A DNA stretch of 64,000 nucleotides, taken from NCBI GenBank assembly GCA_907165065.1, contig OU015530.1, positions 45,758,965-45,822,964 of the forward strand. The letters run 5' to 3'. The DNA is from Caprimulgus europaeus. Its lineage: Eukaryota; Chordata; Aves; Caprimulgiformes; Caprimulgidae. The notes beneath the pieces are model-generated. The model searched no databases. It was not told the DNA's origin and saw only the letters and a list, made by a program, of their open reading frames with translations. Positions 37,701 through 51,100 of the stretch are shown piece after piece (position 1 is the stretch's first letter; the number at the start of each line of letters is the position of its first letter). A program made the position numbers and the translations under genes.

Positions 37701-40700
37701 AGATATACTTATGAAATGTTACTTACCATATGCACAAATATGCCACAAGTTAATTAAATCACATGAGTAATTTTAAATAATTGAGCTAAGTACAGCGGGA
37801 AATTTCAGTGGGGCTAGTAATGAAATCCTTAGCATAGTATTTAATTACCTCCTTGTGCGATCCAACAGAAAAAATTTGGCCTTACAAAGTGATCTAAAGG
37901 TCAGGAGCTTCAGCCTGAATTACATCAAAGACAGTGGTAAGCAGATGAAGAAATACAGCTGAAATATGAAGGTGGTTTATTAAAATGAATGCTTTAGCTA
38001 ATCTTGTGTGGTAGGGCTAGAAGAGGGAGAAAGATATTTCATAACAAAATCAGAGACCATTTAAGGGTTTTGCAGTTCATCTGCCTACTGAAGTTGGAAG
38101 GATATACTTCTATCCACTTAAAAGGAAAAGCACCTTGGACAGTGTGTTTGTCACAAGAACTGCTTGATATTTCCTCTTAAGTCTCTGAAAAAAAAAAAAA
38201 ATTGAAAAATCCTAAGTCCTGTTAAAAAGCCTCTTGTTTTATTTTTTTTTTCTATCACTTGAATGGTCATAACTAAAGTGACATATTTCAAAACTAGAAA
38301 AAAAAAGTAAAGTGGAGAAGACATGAGCAGAAGCAAATATTTTCTAAATTCTTAATTTGATCTCAGTACTGGATGGGGTTTGTCTGAAATTTAACAAAAA
38401 TATTGAATGGTTCCTGCTTTCTGCCGGGACAGCAGCTTCTAAGATGCCTACTCATCTGCAGAGTACTGACCTTGATCTTCCCAGTTGTGGGCACTTTTCT
38501 ATTCTGTGACAGTTAGCCCATAAATTTCTCAGTGTCAAGGAAGGAGCAATGACTTGGCTGAAGACATTAATTACTTGCTATACAATGGAGATTCTGCACA
38601 ATGTTACAAACTGGAGGACAATATCTTTTTCACCAAGGAAATATGTTCTGTAGCACGCCTTATATTATGCTTATTACCTTCTTTCTACCATGATCTTTGT
38701 TTTGCTTATTCCAAGCTCCAGCCCGTTAAATGTTCAGCTCCAGTACAGTGAGAGTGGGTAGCAGGGCTGACAGATGATCCTCATAAAAAGGTTACGAATA
38801 AGGATAAGCATAAAAGAAAAGTTACTAATTTTTGCATTTCACTGTTTTAAGCAGACAAAACCAAGGAAAATAGATTTCTCTCTGTTCTATATGATACAGC
38901 CGATTCCTATAAGGCAAAATTTCTGTAACTGAAATTGCATTTGTGTTGTCCAGGGGAAAAGGTTTGAACAGAGGCATTTATGTACTGTTTTATCTCTGCC
39001 AATGTCTCTACTTGCCGATAGGACAGTAGATTCAAAACAGGCAATACATTTCAGAACTTGAATTTCCATATACTTCTATACTACTTAATTGCACATACAT
39101 TTTTCATATTAAAATAAAAAAGGAAAAACAATGACTGCTTTCTGACACAGCAAAGAAATATTCTTCAGTTTGTGACAATTACTTCAACCCAGTGTGTATG
39201 GAGTGTCAGGATAGCGGTTCAGGAAGGATTTCAGAAACAACTGACAGAAGATAGAAAATGTATTTAAGTTCCCATAAAAAAGTACTATGATAAAATTGTA
39301 AGAAAAATTTGGAAATAAATTATTACAGTTGTTATGGCAGAAGTAGAACAAAATAATGGACATAGATGAGAAGATTATGAATTTTTGCTGTGAAAAGCAT
39401 GAAAAATTTATTCAGCTGAAGATATACACTAGATATTTGAAAAGTGAAGAAATACTATTTTTCAATGGAATAATTCTGAAAAGTGAAAGGGAAGTGAGAA
39501 GAAGATGGAGATGGTGAAGTGGAAATTATGAATTCACATGTGGGAGGAGAGAGAAAATTAGATGATAGAGGTTTTATTTCCTTCTTAGATGTGAAATTGC
39601 TACTCAAATGGATTATTAAAATACTAAAAATTTTAATGGGTACTTGCTTCTACTTCTATGAAATGAAAGTTTCTAAAATTACCAGTGTCACCACTTTCTC
39701 TGGAACTGTTTGCTATAACTACTTGTGTGCAAGTGGGTTCACGTGGGATGAACATGCTTGTATGCATGCACATGGATTCTATGTTGCCACATTGTGTGCA
39801 TCGGTTTAACTGTACTGAAATTAGAGCTAGGCTGGTTTATAACAGCAAAGAACATGGTCCATTTATACTTTGTACAATTATGATGTCTGTAATAACATAT
39901 TCTGCTTTAGGCGTGTTTTAGCTTAGTGAACAAAGCTATGAAAGTAAATGCAAAAGTGTATTGTCATTGCAAGTTTGGAGCTAGTGAAAGACTGTTATAT
40001 TCTTTGCATTATAAATATCTCATATATACTAAAGTAATCCCTTTGGATTGATGCAGTATGGCAAAATAAAAAGACCTTTTTTCCATTTAGTCTTAAAAAC
40101 CTTAAATATCAAGAAAAAATACAGCATTAAAGTTGAATTTTCTGTTTTTAGAGTCAACTGTGAATTCTGTAATTTAAGTTATACATTTGTTTCTTATAAT
40201 TTATCCTGCTACTTTATTGCCTTTGGAAGCAATTTGGGAGTGTTGGGTGCATAATAGTCAATAAATCATATAAAGAAAGAAGAAAAGCAACTTTGTTCTT
40301 TAACAAACATGGTAGAGACTGTAAAATGATGGCATTTTTTAAAGAAAAAAAAATGAGAGAACAACAGAAAAATAATTACAGATTCAGGATCTGGTAGTGT
40401 CAAACTGCTATAAGGTTAAAGAAGTGAAAAATTATATGGAAAATATAACTGCCATAAACTGTTTATTTCAGAAACAGACCAGAGCCATATTCACAACAGA
40501 CTTCTTTCCATTTAACTCTTATCTTTACATTATGCTATGTCACTGATGAAATACAGCAACCCATGCAACAGTCATCAGGAAAGCAAAATTTTAATTGCAA
40601 GTAAATACAAGTATGTTAAATCTAATCTCCAAAGAGCAAATATTTACCAAGAGTTTATGATCACAGATAGACTTGTAGAATAAACAAAGTGTACAGTATC

Positions 40701-41920
40701 TGCTTGCCTACATATGTATTTGACCTTTTTTTAAATTTAAAAACCATGAGACTACTGAATTCAAGTACTGCACTGACACAATGCAAACCTTCATTGTTCT
40801 CCAGTCCTGCAATGTGAAGGACCACACAGAAAAATGTATTCTTGTAGGACAGAAACATTTGTAAAAGAGTCCTCAGGACCTGAAGACTTTATCGATCTTT
40901 GTAGCATTTTAAGTAAACCAGATATATATTTTGAGCTTTATTTCATTAGACGTGATCTGTGGTTTGTTGTGTCTATCTAGAGGGTTATATGAATTTCATA
41001 CTGCTAAAAGAATTATATGGTTCTTTTGGTCATTCAAATCAGAAAAAACAAAGTATGAAAATTATCTGCTTTTCAAGTTTGTTGAAAATTATATGACAAA
41101 ATTATTAGTATTTTGAAGATAGATTTCAGTACTATCATGTATCATACCCCAGATGTTATACAGTACTTAATTTCAGAAAAGATTAACTACAAAAGCAGTC
41201 ACAAAGAGGGTTATGTTATATATTTTTAAATATTTTACTTAATGCTAAAACCCCCTAAAATTCAGGTACAGTAACTAAAGAACAACTCCAACACCTTTTA
41301 CCATTTATCCACTCTCAGGATAAACCAGATACTAATTCACATGCTGATACAACAGAAGTTTTAAAACTAAAACTCTTCCAAATTAACAGCATCCCAGGGT
41401 GACTTTTTTCCTCCCTTGGATACGTTATATGATGGCTATGCTGAATTTTACTCCTCTCACTCAAAAAAGCACAAGGCCTTATAACTCTAACCTGTCCTGG
41501 AAATGCCAAATTCACTTTCTAGAACAGAGAGGTGAGACAGAAGAATGTCCCAATTTTACGCCTCCATCACAACAGTGGCTGTGCTCCCTCTGGCATGATG
41601 CAGCTCCAGCCACCTCTCAAATACAGGCTCCAATACAGGAAGTGGTGCTATTTTGCACAATTAAGCCCACAATCATCGTGTGATCCACTGAACAGCAGTG
41701 TCCAGAGACTTTGTCAGAGTGCATGAGAGATCAGAGTGCAGAAACAGTACCAAATGCCCAATCTACAAGACCCTTTCCATTTTTAAAACAAGTTGATGTT
41801 TGAGATCCATGTCTTTCAACTATGGGCAGTCATACTTCAAAGACCACACTAACTCTCACAGTGTCCCAAATATTTTACACACATATTTACAAAAGAGTCA
41901 AAATCACCTACAAGTTTCTT

Positions 41921-42568
41921 CATAGAATCATAGAATGGTTTGGGCTGGAAGGGACCTTAAAGATCATCTAGTTCCAACCCCCCTGCCATCAGCAGGGACA
42001 CCTTCCACTAGATCAGGTTGCTCAAAGCCTCATCCAGCCTGGCCTTAAACACTTCCAGGGAGGGGGCATCCATAACTTCTTTGGGAAACCTGTGCCAGTG
42101 TCTCACCACCCTCACAGTGAATAATTTCTTTTTAATATCTAATCTAAACCTACCCTCTTTCAGCTTAAAGCCATTTCCCCTTGTTCTGTCATTAACTACC
42201 CTTTGAAAAGTCCCTCCACAGCTTTTTTGTAGGCCCCCTTCAGGTACTGGAAGGCCACTATAAGATTTCCCCGGACCTGTCTCTTCTCCAGGCTGAACAG
42301 CCCCAAATCTCTCAGCCTGTCCTGATAGGAGAGGTGTTCCAGCCCTTGGATCATCCTCGTGGCCTCCTCTGAACTCGTTCTAACTGGTCCATGTCTCTTT
42401 TGTGTTGGGGGCTCTAAAACTGGACACAGTACTCTAGGTAGAGCCTTAGGAGAGCAGAGTAGAGGGGGAGAATCACCTCCCTCGACCTGCTGGCCACACT
42501 TCTCTTGATGCAGCCCAGGATACGGTTATTGGCCTTCTGGGCTGCAAGCACACATTGCCTGCTCATGT
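41921..42568 (-). mobile_element. CR1 LINE, 5'-truncated
   Basis: A minus-strand CR1 beginning with the terminal octamer repeat (CATAGAATCATAGAAT) and reading through the 3' region and RT C-terminal coding part to about 42568, where CR1 similarity stops at TGCTCATGT. It is very similar to the 18721 copy, including a shared one-base deletion in the GTGGCCTCCTCTG segment that the 46081 copy lacks. No useful open frame survives on the coding strand. Confidence 0.95.
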
Positions 42569-45500
42569 GCTGCTGCAATGAATTACCTATTCCTAGTGAT
42601 TAAAAAGAGGGTAAGAACCAGGTTATGTTTGTTAGGAGACAGAGGGAAGACAAATACGCTGCTAGTAATACTGCTGGTGTGAATAATGTGTCTTCTACAT
42701 CCTATTATGCAAGACCTCAGCTTGTACTCATAACCCAGAAAGCGATTTTAGGATAAAGAAATAAAAAAGACTGTGTCAGGATCTCAGAACCTATGGTTTT
42801 GCTGTGGGGTAATATTTTTGTGATGATGTTCTCACAGTCAGTCAACAAATTGCGTTATTACACAATACTTAGTTATCATAATTGAGGAAATTTCTTTTGT
42901 TACACAATCTGTTGACTATTCTGACTCAGTGCCTGAGAGGGAGAGTTAACTTTTCATGTTGGCTCCTTCCACTGTGAGTGACAAGGAAAGGGACAGTGAG
43001 ATTTGTGCGTTGTCTGAATTACTGCAAGCTACAAATATAATCTAAAAATCCTGTCTTTTCTTCATGTCCCTATTCCTAGATAAGATTTCTATTCCTTCTC
43101 TTTCAAATTGCTGCTGCCTCCAGTAAAATGCCATACTTTCTCTGTGCAACCAGCCTGCCCTGTTGGTCAGCTAAAAAGAACAAACAAATGCTAAATACAT
43201 GTTAGTGACCTTAGGAGTTTTCAGCAAGCTTCATTTATGCTAGATCTTATTCTCTTACGTTGTTAGTCATTTCAAACACTTCAGGTCAAGGCAGTGAATC
43301 AGTGTAGCTGGCTCCAAACGAGCGTCCTGCGGCCAGCTGCTGTCATGTGATTAACCAAAGGCACTACCAGCACAGAGGCACCAGGCAGTCTACTGGTTTT
43401 GCAGACTAAGGGTGGCAGTGGTTGTAGCACTGAATCAGTCATCCTTCTTTGTCAAGTGGTGTCACTTAAACCACACAAACTCCCAGATGATGAAAACCAG
43501 ACTGCGCTATTTGAAGGCACGTCATGGTTGTTACTACTCTTTATCTCCACCTGCTGGAGTTTGTTCTAAACATTCCCGATTCCATCCTCTGAGAAGATTG
43601 AAGCACAAAAGCTATAGACGTGATATGCAGATGCTAGCGATGGTTATAACAGTGCTTTAACTAGACATGCATAGAAACTTGTGGATACGGCAAAAATAAT
43701 TTCAAAATGCTGAAACTTTGCAGATTGACTTTTTATGAACCAATACTTCAGCTTTCCATTTGGAAGGAGTTGTAATTTCTATGTTTATGTTTTCCTGTTA
43801 CAAAGTAACAGAAAATTATTAGGATTTATAAAATGAAGAAACCATTTAAAAGCAAAACATACTCAAAAGGTAGATTTTTTTGTGTTTGAGGGGGATTCCA
43901 GTTTCTGCTAGAACAGATTATGATTGAGCACTGTTAATTTTCTCCTGAAGTCATAAAAGATAATGCTAATTTATGGATATTTACAATATTTAAAATAAAA
44001 TAGTAAATATAATTAAGAACTCTTTTAAATTTTATATGTTTATTAAGGAAAACTTAAATTTCTGTCTGCATTTAAATAGATCCCAGAGCTTGGATAGCTG
44101 GATGTACAGGACTGTCAGTAACACTATTTAAAAAAAAAAAATAGTAGGAGGAAGAGTTTAAGTCATTAATGGGGTTTCTTATGTGTGGAACTTTGTGTGA
44201 AGAAAAACTAAACTGAAAGAATAAATATTTCACATACCCTCACAGGGAGATATCTGTGGTTTATTTATCTCCTGTAGAAAACTGAGTTCCATTGTGTAGG
44301 CTCAGTTCTTTTCAATTTTCCATCTCCTCTGCTCATATATTTTTTAGGATACAGTTTTATCATTACAGGAGAAGGTAGCTGTTATGAGACATTATGGCCA
44401 TAAAAGGAGAAATGATTTAGTATTGGTAGTTGGGATGAAGAGTAACCTTTAATCCAAGCTTCATATTTACAGTTAGTTCGCTGGTTTGGTATTAATATAG
44501 GTTCAATTCTACTTGCTGGGTGGGGAGGCATAATTTTTCTACTTCATGGACCCAGGCACTAAGCACTAGGCTGTTACACAGAATCACTGCAGGCAATAAA
44601 ATGTTGTTTATATTGTGTTTTCAGCTTGGCTGGTTGCAAGTGGCAAGTATGAGAAATGCTCTGACTACACATAGAAGGGCTTTCATGACTTGGTGCTTCC
44701 TTGTTGATTCTGCCAGCTGTTAAGGTATTTAATGGGAATTCAGATGGAACTCTTATTAGAGACACAGGAATCTTCAGGACTAAAAACATGATGGCAAGAC
44801 TAAATGTATGGATTTCCAAAGTCTAGAAACATTATAAAACAAGTATCATGAATAACCTATCTTAGTCATGTAAATACTATTGTTTACTTATGTTTTAAGT
44901 CTCGTAATAATGGATCTGAGTTTGGCTCCAAGACTCTTGTACAGTAATGACATTATTTCTGGCCTTTTTTTTTTTTTTTTTTTTAGCTTTCTTGATAGGA
45001 AAGACATTGGTGTTCATGCTGAAATAAAAGTTGTTTGCCTAGGATCATTACTATACCTTTACTAAGGAGACAAACTAAGCTAAGGATATGGAACTTTATT
45101 AAGAGATCAGCATTAATGGAGAGAGCATTAATATAGATTTTTAAGCAAGCAAGAAGGCAAATTTTGTGAACTTAATCTTGTCAAAAAAATAAAGAAAAGC
45201 TTTCATAGTTGGAGAGACTAGAGATTAGAAGTAAGTGGAAAATATTCTTTTCTCTAGTGTCACAATATAGATTGACTGAAAGACTAAGGTTCAGGAGAGC
45301 TTATCAAAATTTATTGTCTCTGGATCTGAATCTGTAGTGAATTAAACTCTTTGGAGAACATGTTCAACTAACACAGAATAAATTGTATCAATCAAGTTTC
45401 TGTGATCAGGAAATACATAATACTATATCATTCATGTATAAGATATGTATTTTTCATAGCACATCATTCATACACATCAGAACATTTCATTTTGTCCTGA

Positions 45501-46080
45501 TGAATCATTTAAAAAAGAGAATCTGGAATGTGATGCTACAGAATTTCTATTAGCTTAAATGTATTCATTCTGTACAATGACTTGGGATCTTCAGATAGAA
45601 ATGTTTAATTAAACACAAAATTTTCAATTGAAACCACTTCATCCTATATAAACTACAGTCCAAATTATATAAAAAATAGATAAAGAACATATTTTTCAAT
45701 CTAGAGATATTTATATTTTCTAATAAACTCTGATGCTATAAGGTTCTTTTTTTGGGACATTATAAGGTACATAGATTGTTTACAAAACTATAACAACTAT
45801 TGTGGGAGTTCTAGGAATATTATTGGTCTAAACATATTGCCTCTCTAGTTTAGACACTCCTTTTCTACAAAGTCAGCCCTTCAATGTGTTAATTTTGTCC
45901 ATAACTGAAAATAGGACTAACTCAATCTACTCTTAGTTAAATAAAAATCAGAGAATGGATTGAGTTTCCTGAACTCAGGCATCTGGATTTATTTAAGTTT
46001 TGTAGTGTCTTGTGCCTGGCTTCCATTTGACACTGTGCATTATTGTGTCTCTGATGTCTTGTGTCCTGCCCATCTTACAG
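42569..46080. other. Unique AT-rich DNA, no gene recognised
   Basis: No exon or transposon recognised. Frames of 82 codons (plus 43412-43660) and 81 codons (minus 44574-44819) have no domain. A 20-base T run lies at 44965-44984. Confidence 0.5.
44965..44984. repeat. 20-base poly-T run followed by AG
   Basis: A T run followed by AGCTTT. It has the form of a polypyrimidine tract plus splice acceptor, but no exon with a usable frame or donor can be supported after it. Confidence 0.85.
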
Positions 46081-46759
46081 ATCATAGAATAGTCTATGTT
46101 GAAAGGGACCTTAAAGAACATCTAGTTCCAACCCAACTGCTATGAGCAAGGACACCTTCCACCAGACCATGTTGCTCAGGGCCGCATCCAATCTGGCATT
46201 CAACACTTCCAAGGAGGAGCCATCCACAACTTTGGGCAACCTGTTCCACAGTAAATAATTTCTTCCTAATATCTAATCTAAATCTACCTTCTTTCAGTTT
46301 AAAACTGTAAGTCTCCACCTATCACTACCTGCCCTTGTAAAAAGTCCCTCTCCAGCTGCCTTGCAGGCCACCTATCAAGGCTATTATCAAGTCTCACACG
46401 AGCCCTTTCTTCTTCAGGAAGAGCAACCCCAACTCTCACAGCCTGTCATCATAGAAGTGCTCCAGCTCTCTGATCATCTTTGTGGCCCTCCTCTGGTCTG
46501 GCTCCAAGTCGTCCATGTCCTTCTTATGTTGGGGGCCCCAGACTTGAGCACAGTACTCCAGGTGGGGTCTCACAAGTCTGGAGTAGAGGAGGAGAATCAC
46601 CTCCCTTGACCTACTGGTCACACTTCTTTTGATGCAGCCCAGGATACAATTGGCCTTCTAGGCTGCAAGCACACATTGCTGGATCATGTTGAGCTTCTCA
46701 TCAACCAACACTCCCAACTGATTCTCCTCAGGACTGCCTTCAATCCATTCTTCACCCAG
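46081..46759 (-). mobile_element. CR1 LINE, 5'-truncated, older copy
   Basis: A minus-strand CR1 from ATCATAGAATAG at 46081 to about 46759. It is more diverged than the 18721, 41921 and 47195 copies, with a short deletion after CAACCTGTTCCAC where others carry a longer block. It keeps the GTGGCCCTCCTCTGG form with the extra C. The coding-strand frame at 46436-46621 (61 codons) retains [20 protein letters not shown] and [13 protein letters not shown], a recognisable RT C-terminal segment. Confidence 0.93.
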
Positions 46760-47194
46760 ATGATTTAGATGCTCTCAAATGGCACTAGGTACTCATGTTT
46801 AAGCAGCTGAAGTCTCTGCTGGGTGCATTGTTAGGCTATCAACCAGAAGGATTCAGTTTAATACAGCTACATTTAGGGGATTACTTGTAATATAAAGTCC
46901 TTACACAGTCCACAGAGGTCAGTATTCAGTTCAGTTACCTAAAATAATCACCTAGTGTTAGCATGGAATGCTTTAGGATGTTTCACCTGGCTCCCACATT
47001 TTGCTCTAGAAGAACATGAGTTTTCTGTGAGTCTTATCTATTGATCCTCCATGGATATCTTGGATTGTTCAGGGCATCTCAAATTGCACTAGAAATCTGT
47101 TTCAGTAACCTTATCCAGCCCTTCATCAATTCTGATGATAGGTTCTGCAGATCAACACAGCTGATAGGATGTTGGTGTCCACATTGGGTTCTGA
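46760..47194. other. Unique spacer between two CR1 copies
   Basis: About 435 bases with no exon and no recognised repeat. It separates the CR1 fragments at 46081 and 47195, which lie in the same direction and belong to related but distinct lineages. Confidence 0.6.
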
Positions 47195-47620
47195 ATAGAA
47201 TCATAGAATGGTTAGGGTTGGAAGGGACCTCAAAGATCATCTAGTTCCAACCCCCCTGCCATCATCAGGGACACCTTCCACTACACCAGGTTGCTCAAAG
47301 CCTCATCCAACCTGGCCTTAAACACTTCCAGGGAGGGGGCATCCACAACTTCCTTGGGCAACCTGTGTCAGTGTCTCACCACCCTCACAGTGAAGAACTT
47401 CTTTCTAATATCCAATCTAAACCTACCCTCTTTCAGCTTAAAGTCATTCCCCCTTGTCCTGTCATTAACTGCCCTTGTGAAAAGTCCTTCCCCAGCTTTC
47501 CTGTAGCACCTTCAGGTAGTGGAAGGCCGCTATAAGATCTCCCCGGAGCCGTCTCTTCTCGAGGCTGAACAGTCTTAAGTCTCTCAGCCTGTCCTCGTAG
47601 GTGAGGTGCTCCAGCCCCCT
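47195..47620 (-). mobile_element. CR1 LINE, 3' end only
   Basis: A minus-strand CR1 starting at the terminal octamer repeat (ATAGAATCATAGAATGG) and ending near 47620 after the CAGCCTGTCCTCGTAGG and TGCTCCAGCC segments. It is one of the best preserved 3' ends in the window and close to the copies at 18721 and 41921. Only about 425 bases remain. Its 5' end passes directly into a short inverted copy of its own sequence (next entry). Confidence 0.95.
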
Positions 47621-47646
47621 ATCTACAAGGACAGGTTGAGAGAGTT
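47577..47646. repeat. Inverted repeat at the CR1 5' junction
   Basis: The last CR1 segment (47577-47600) is the reverse complement of 47623-47646 at 21 of 24 positions, separated by 22 bases. The right arm, ACAGGTTGAGAGAG and neighbours, is CR1 sequence in the opposite direction to the rest of the element. This fits a tiny 5' inversion made during insertion (twin priming or template switching). The differences between arms show they are not a recent perfect snap-back. Confidence 0.75.
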
Positions 47647-47904
47647 ATAGCTCTCCAGATACCTCTGTGTAGGCACTTATATCCATCTGTCTTCAGCTGT
47701 GAGCAGAGTCTCATCTCTGGGACGGAGATGTAATGGGAGATCAAAAGACAGTTGATCCACAGGGCGGTTGATTCACACGGTAGTTCATCTGGAGGAAACT
47801 TAGATGACTTCATCTTAGGTGGCTACAACTGAGTGAAATGAATCATACCCTAAATAATTGTATTAGTTGAATTCCTGGTTTTATTTCCTTTCTATCAAGC
47901 AATC

Positions 47905-48069
47905 AAGAAGAAAGAAAGGCAGGCAGGAAGGCAGGAAAAAGAAGGTGTGTGGAAGAGAGAGAGAAAGACAAAGAAAGCAAAGAATGAAAAAGGTAAAGGA
48001 ATGAAGGAATGAAGGAAAGAAGGAAAAATGTAAAGAAGGAAAGAAAGAGGAAGGAAAAGAAAGAGCAGG
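47905..48069 (+). repeat. Purine-rich GAAA/GGAA tract
   Basis: About 165 bases made almost wholly of A and G, with AAGAAAGG, GGCAGGAA, GAGAGAGA and GGAATGAA units. The opposite strand reads as a Ser/Phe/Leu-only frame (47903-48172, 89 codons), a plain artefact of the polypyrimidine. Such tracts can form triplex DNA and are often length-variable. Confidence 0.9.
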
Positions 48070-48109
48070 CTTCTGACTGTGCTAAGTATCTACACATACA
48101 TGAACATTC

Positions 48110-48160
48110 ACATGTCAATATGCATACGAGTGTGTGTGTATGTATGTTAGTGTGAGTGTT
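48110..48160. repeat. (TG)n-type microsatellite
   Basis: A short imperfect run of GTGTGTGTGTATGTATG following CATGTCAATATGCATACG. Confidence 0.7.
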
Positions 48161-48164
48161 TGAA

Positions 48165-51100
48165 GTCATCATAAATACAGGAAAGCATCTACTGTTTAGA
48201 AACAGAAATAAAAACTGTCAAATCATTCAGGATATGTGAAAGCATTGACCCTGTGTTAGTGGCCTGGAGCTATTTACTTTGTCTCTATCCTAAGCTTTTT
48301 GTTGAATAAATGTCTCCTACTTCCACAAGGAACTAAAGCCCACTTAACTATCTAAGATCTACAACATTTATGTATTTATCTATAATGTGCTTATTAGAAA
48401 CATTTCAGTGACAGGAATAAATATATCACTTGCTAGTCATACTATAGTGCTCATTAATGTTAGAGTGTTAATATTTTCATGTTTCATTATAACTTATATG
48501 TATTGGTATTGAGATGAACAGCAAATTTGTTTTAGTAATTGTGTAGATCTACAACTAATGAGAACATCTGGGATGTCTTGAACATAGAGATACTGACTAA
48601 AAAAGTTTGCATTATTGGAGTGGAAATGAGAGTAACTTGGCTGAAAAATAATCCAGAAAAGGAAGATGCAGAAAGACATATAGATGTAAACTATCCTTCA
48701 ACGGTGTGCATACATAGGTTTATGAGAGAAAGACTCTGCTGTCCCACTTGTGTACAGATAGTATTGACACACTTTCTGCTGTCCTGTAATCCTGATCATG
48801 TAACTTTACAGAGGAATAGAACTGAATTATGATATTTTGGGTCAATATGTGACAAATGGACATTGCCTATTGCTTATCAAACTTTTTTTCTTTCCTTTAT
48901 TGATTATAGGCAATTATTCTTTTTAGATATTAGATCATTATTTTCTTTTCTTCTTTGCTTTACTACAGTGCAATCTTGCTGTAGATATTAAAGGAGACAG
49001 TAACATGAGGAAGACAGTAGTAAGGAAGCTATAAGTGTAGTATCATTTTTTAGAGCACATTTATAATCAGGAAAAAAAAAAGAAAAGAAACCTACAAAAC
49101 ATCTTTGAGAGATGCTGAGAACTAAAATTTATCTCTCTATTTATAATCATGGAGTCTATGGAGAAATACTGATTTTTATGTCAGAGTAAATTCTCTATCC
49201 CCCTCCCTCTCAACCCCTCCGTGTTCCACAGGATACTTTTCTTTCTCTTTTCCCAGGGCTGAAAGTAACTTACCATCTCTCTGCATCTCTTTCCTCTTCC
49301 TCTGATCACATCTCCTCTAGTCCACAGTCACCAGCTATCTTTTATTTCAAAGATGGTCTAATTGATATGTAGCGAACTAAACTCTGAGCCATTGGTCTCT
49401 ACTGTTATTTAATTTTTAAAGTTATTTCAGACCTACAAAAGGCCTGTGTGCCTGAAAGCAGGTCTAATTTCTTCAGCCACACCAGGTGTTAGAATAAAAG
49501 GTGCTGTGTCTGCCTACAGACCTTGTCTTGCTTTGTTAGAGGCCTCCTATGGAGCACCAGTGTGAGTTCAGAATTCCCTCTACTTGAATCTGAAGCGCTA
49601 GGGAGCAGTTTTTTGACAAAGCATTATGACTCATTAGTGACTAAGAAACTGAGCTAGTTCAGACATCCCCTGGAGGATTAATATGAAGGCATTCAATATG
49701 ATTGATTCACCTAGTACTAAAAGCAAGAAATTCCTCAAGGCACCCGACAACTCCAAGAGTGGCTTCTTAAATTGTCATCCCATATGACTGTTATGACTCT
49801 TTTCTTTGATGTTGTTGGTGTCCCCTGAAATTCTAACTTCTTCCCATTCTCAGAATTGTTTTTAAGAGATGGAAACTGTAGAGTGTACAACTAATAGGAA
49901 CAGCAAAATTGAACACTATGAGATTGCTGTCACAAGTAAATGTATTCTTTGGAACCTAATGTAGAATATTTTAAGAAAAATAATGGAAAATTTTAGTGAA
50001 TTTGTAATAAAAAAATAAATCAAAATGAGAGATCGTACAGCTCTCCAGGTCTTCTTTCCATAGTGCTAAGGTACAAAATAGTGATGAAAATCTAATTTAT
50101 TGTCTTTTCAAAGCCATCTGAATATCATAATATATTTAAGAAAGTGTTTATTTAGCAGGGCAAAAAACAGAACAACTAGTTACAAATCGGTGAGGTAGTT
50201 TTACTTTGCTGTAGTAATGACCCTTTTTAGCTAGTTAATAAAGAAGAAGAAAGTATATGTGCCATAAATGAGGAGACTCATCCGCATCCACTTCTACTTA
50301 GAGGAAAAATTATTAGTCTAAACTAAAGGTATTGAGTTTCCTCTGTCTTTAGACTGCAACTACAGCAAACCAGCTGCATCTCTAGGGCCTCTTGTGAATC
50401 ATCTCAGTGCTCATAAACTGACTGTGGTTTGTCTGTAGGACTCTACTGTAAATCTCATCTCTGTTCCTGAAAAATGCAGGAAAAGAAATACAGGTAAATA
50501 AACTATACAAGACCTGCCAAAAAGAAAAAAGATCACAATTTTACAATTTCATTTTTCCTATAAATTCTGCCTCTGCATTATATAGGCTGACTTTCTGGAA
50601 AGACTTTTGCAAAGATGACAATACAGATGGTTTAAAGGATTTTTAAAACAGAAGTTCTTATCTTGTTTTGACAACAGTAAATGGAGTTATAGTTAGATTT
50701 TAAAATCATAGAAGATTGTCAATTTTTATGAAAAGATATGTATATTTTATGCATTTGTCCATAAAAAAGAGAAAATATGAATAAATTACAGAAGTATTCA
50801 CAGGGTTCAGTTTACATTGGATAGCCATTGAATGAGGATGAATCTTATAAAAGTTCAGCTATATGGTTCCTGCTGCTACTTTAGCAATATATAGGCACTC
50901 AAGGTTTCCATCAAAGCCCAAGATAAGACAGAGATCTAATTGAGACTAAAGCTATAACAGAATAAGATGAAATAATGAGATATTGAAATAATTGACAAAA
51001 CTGTCACTGATTTCAACACAAGTATCATCTATTTTATTGTCTTCTCTTTTATTGCTGCTTCTTTTATATTAAATTTTAATTTAAAAAGGTAACAAAAAAG

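Larger units (their letters stand above)
30425..41920. other. Unique AT-rich DNA, no gene recognised
   Basis: The longest repeat-poor block of the window. No exon, RNA gene or transposon was recognised. The longest frame is 149 codons (plus 31250-31699). It has no domain, low complexity in parts and an opposing 78-codon frame on the other strand, so it is not called. A 13-base direct repeat (AAGCCAGTGGACA) occurs at 30706-30718 and 30728-30740. Simple repeats at 33127-33160 and 34700-34719 are listed separately. Confidence 0.5.

Noticed and set aside
45015-45060. Weak MIR-like GTTTGCCTAGGATCA segment
   Set aside because: Only one short motif agrees and the flanking order expected for MIR is absent.
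47619-47813. 64-codon minus-strand frame next to the CR1
   Set aside because: Apart from the short inverted CR1 piece at its end, the sequence shows no family motif.
47903-48172. 89-codon Ser/Phe/Leu-rich frame
   Set aside because: Translation of the polypyrimidine complement of a purine-rich simple repeat.
49440-49560. Possible old DNA transposon or SINE piece
   Set aside because: It had a familiar texture, but I could not match enough of it to any family to name it.
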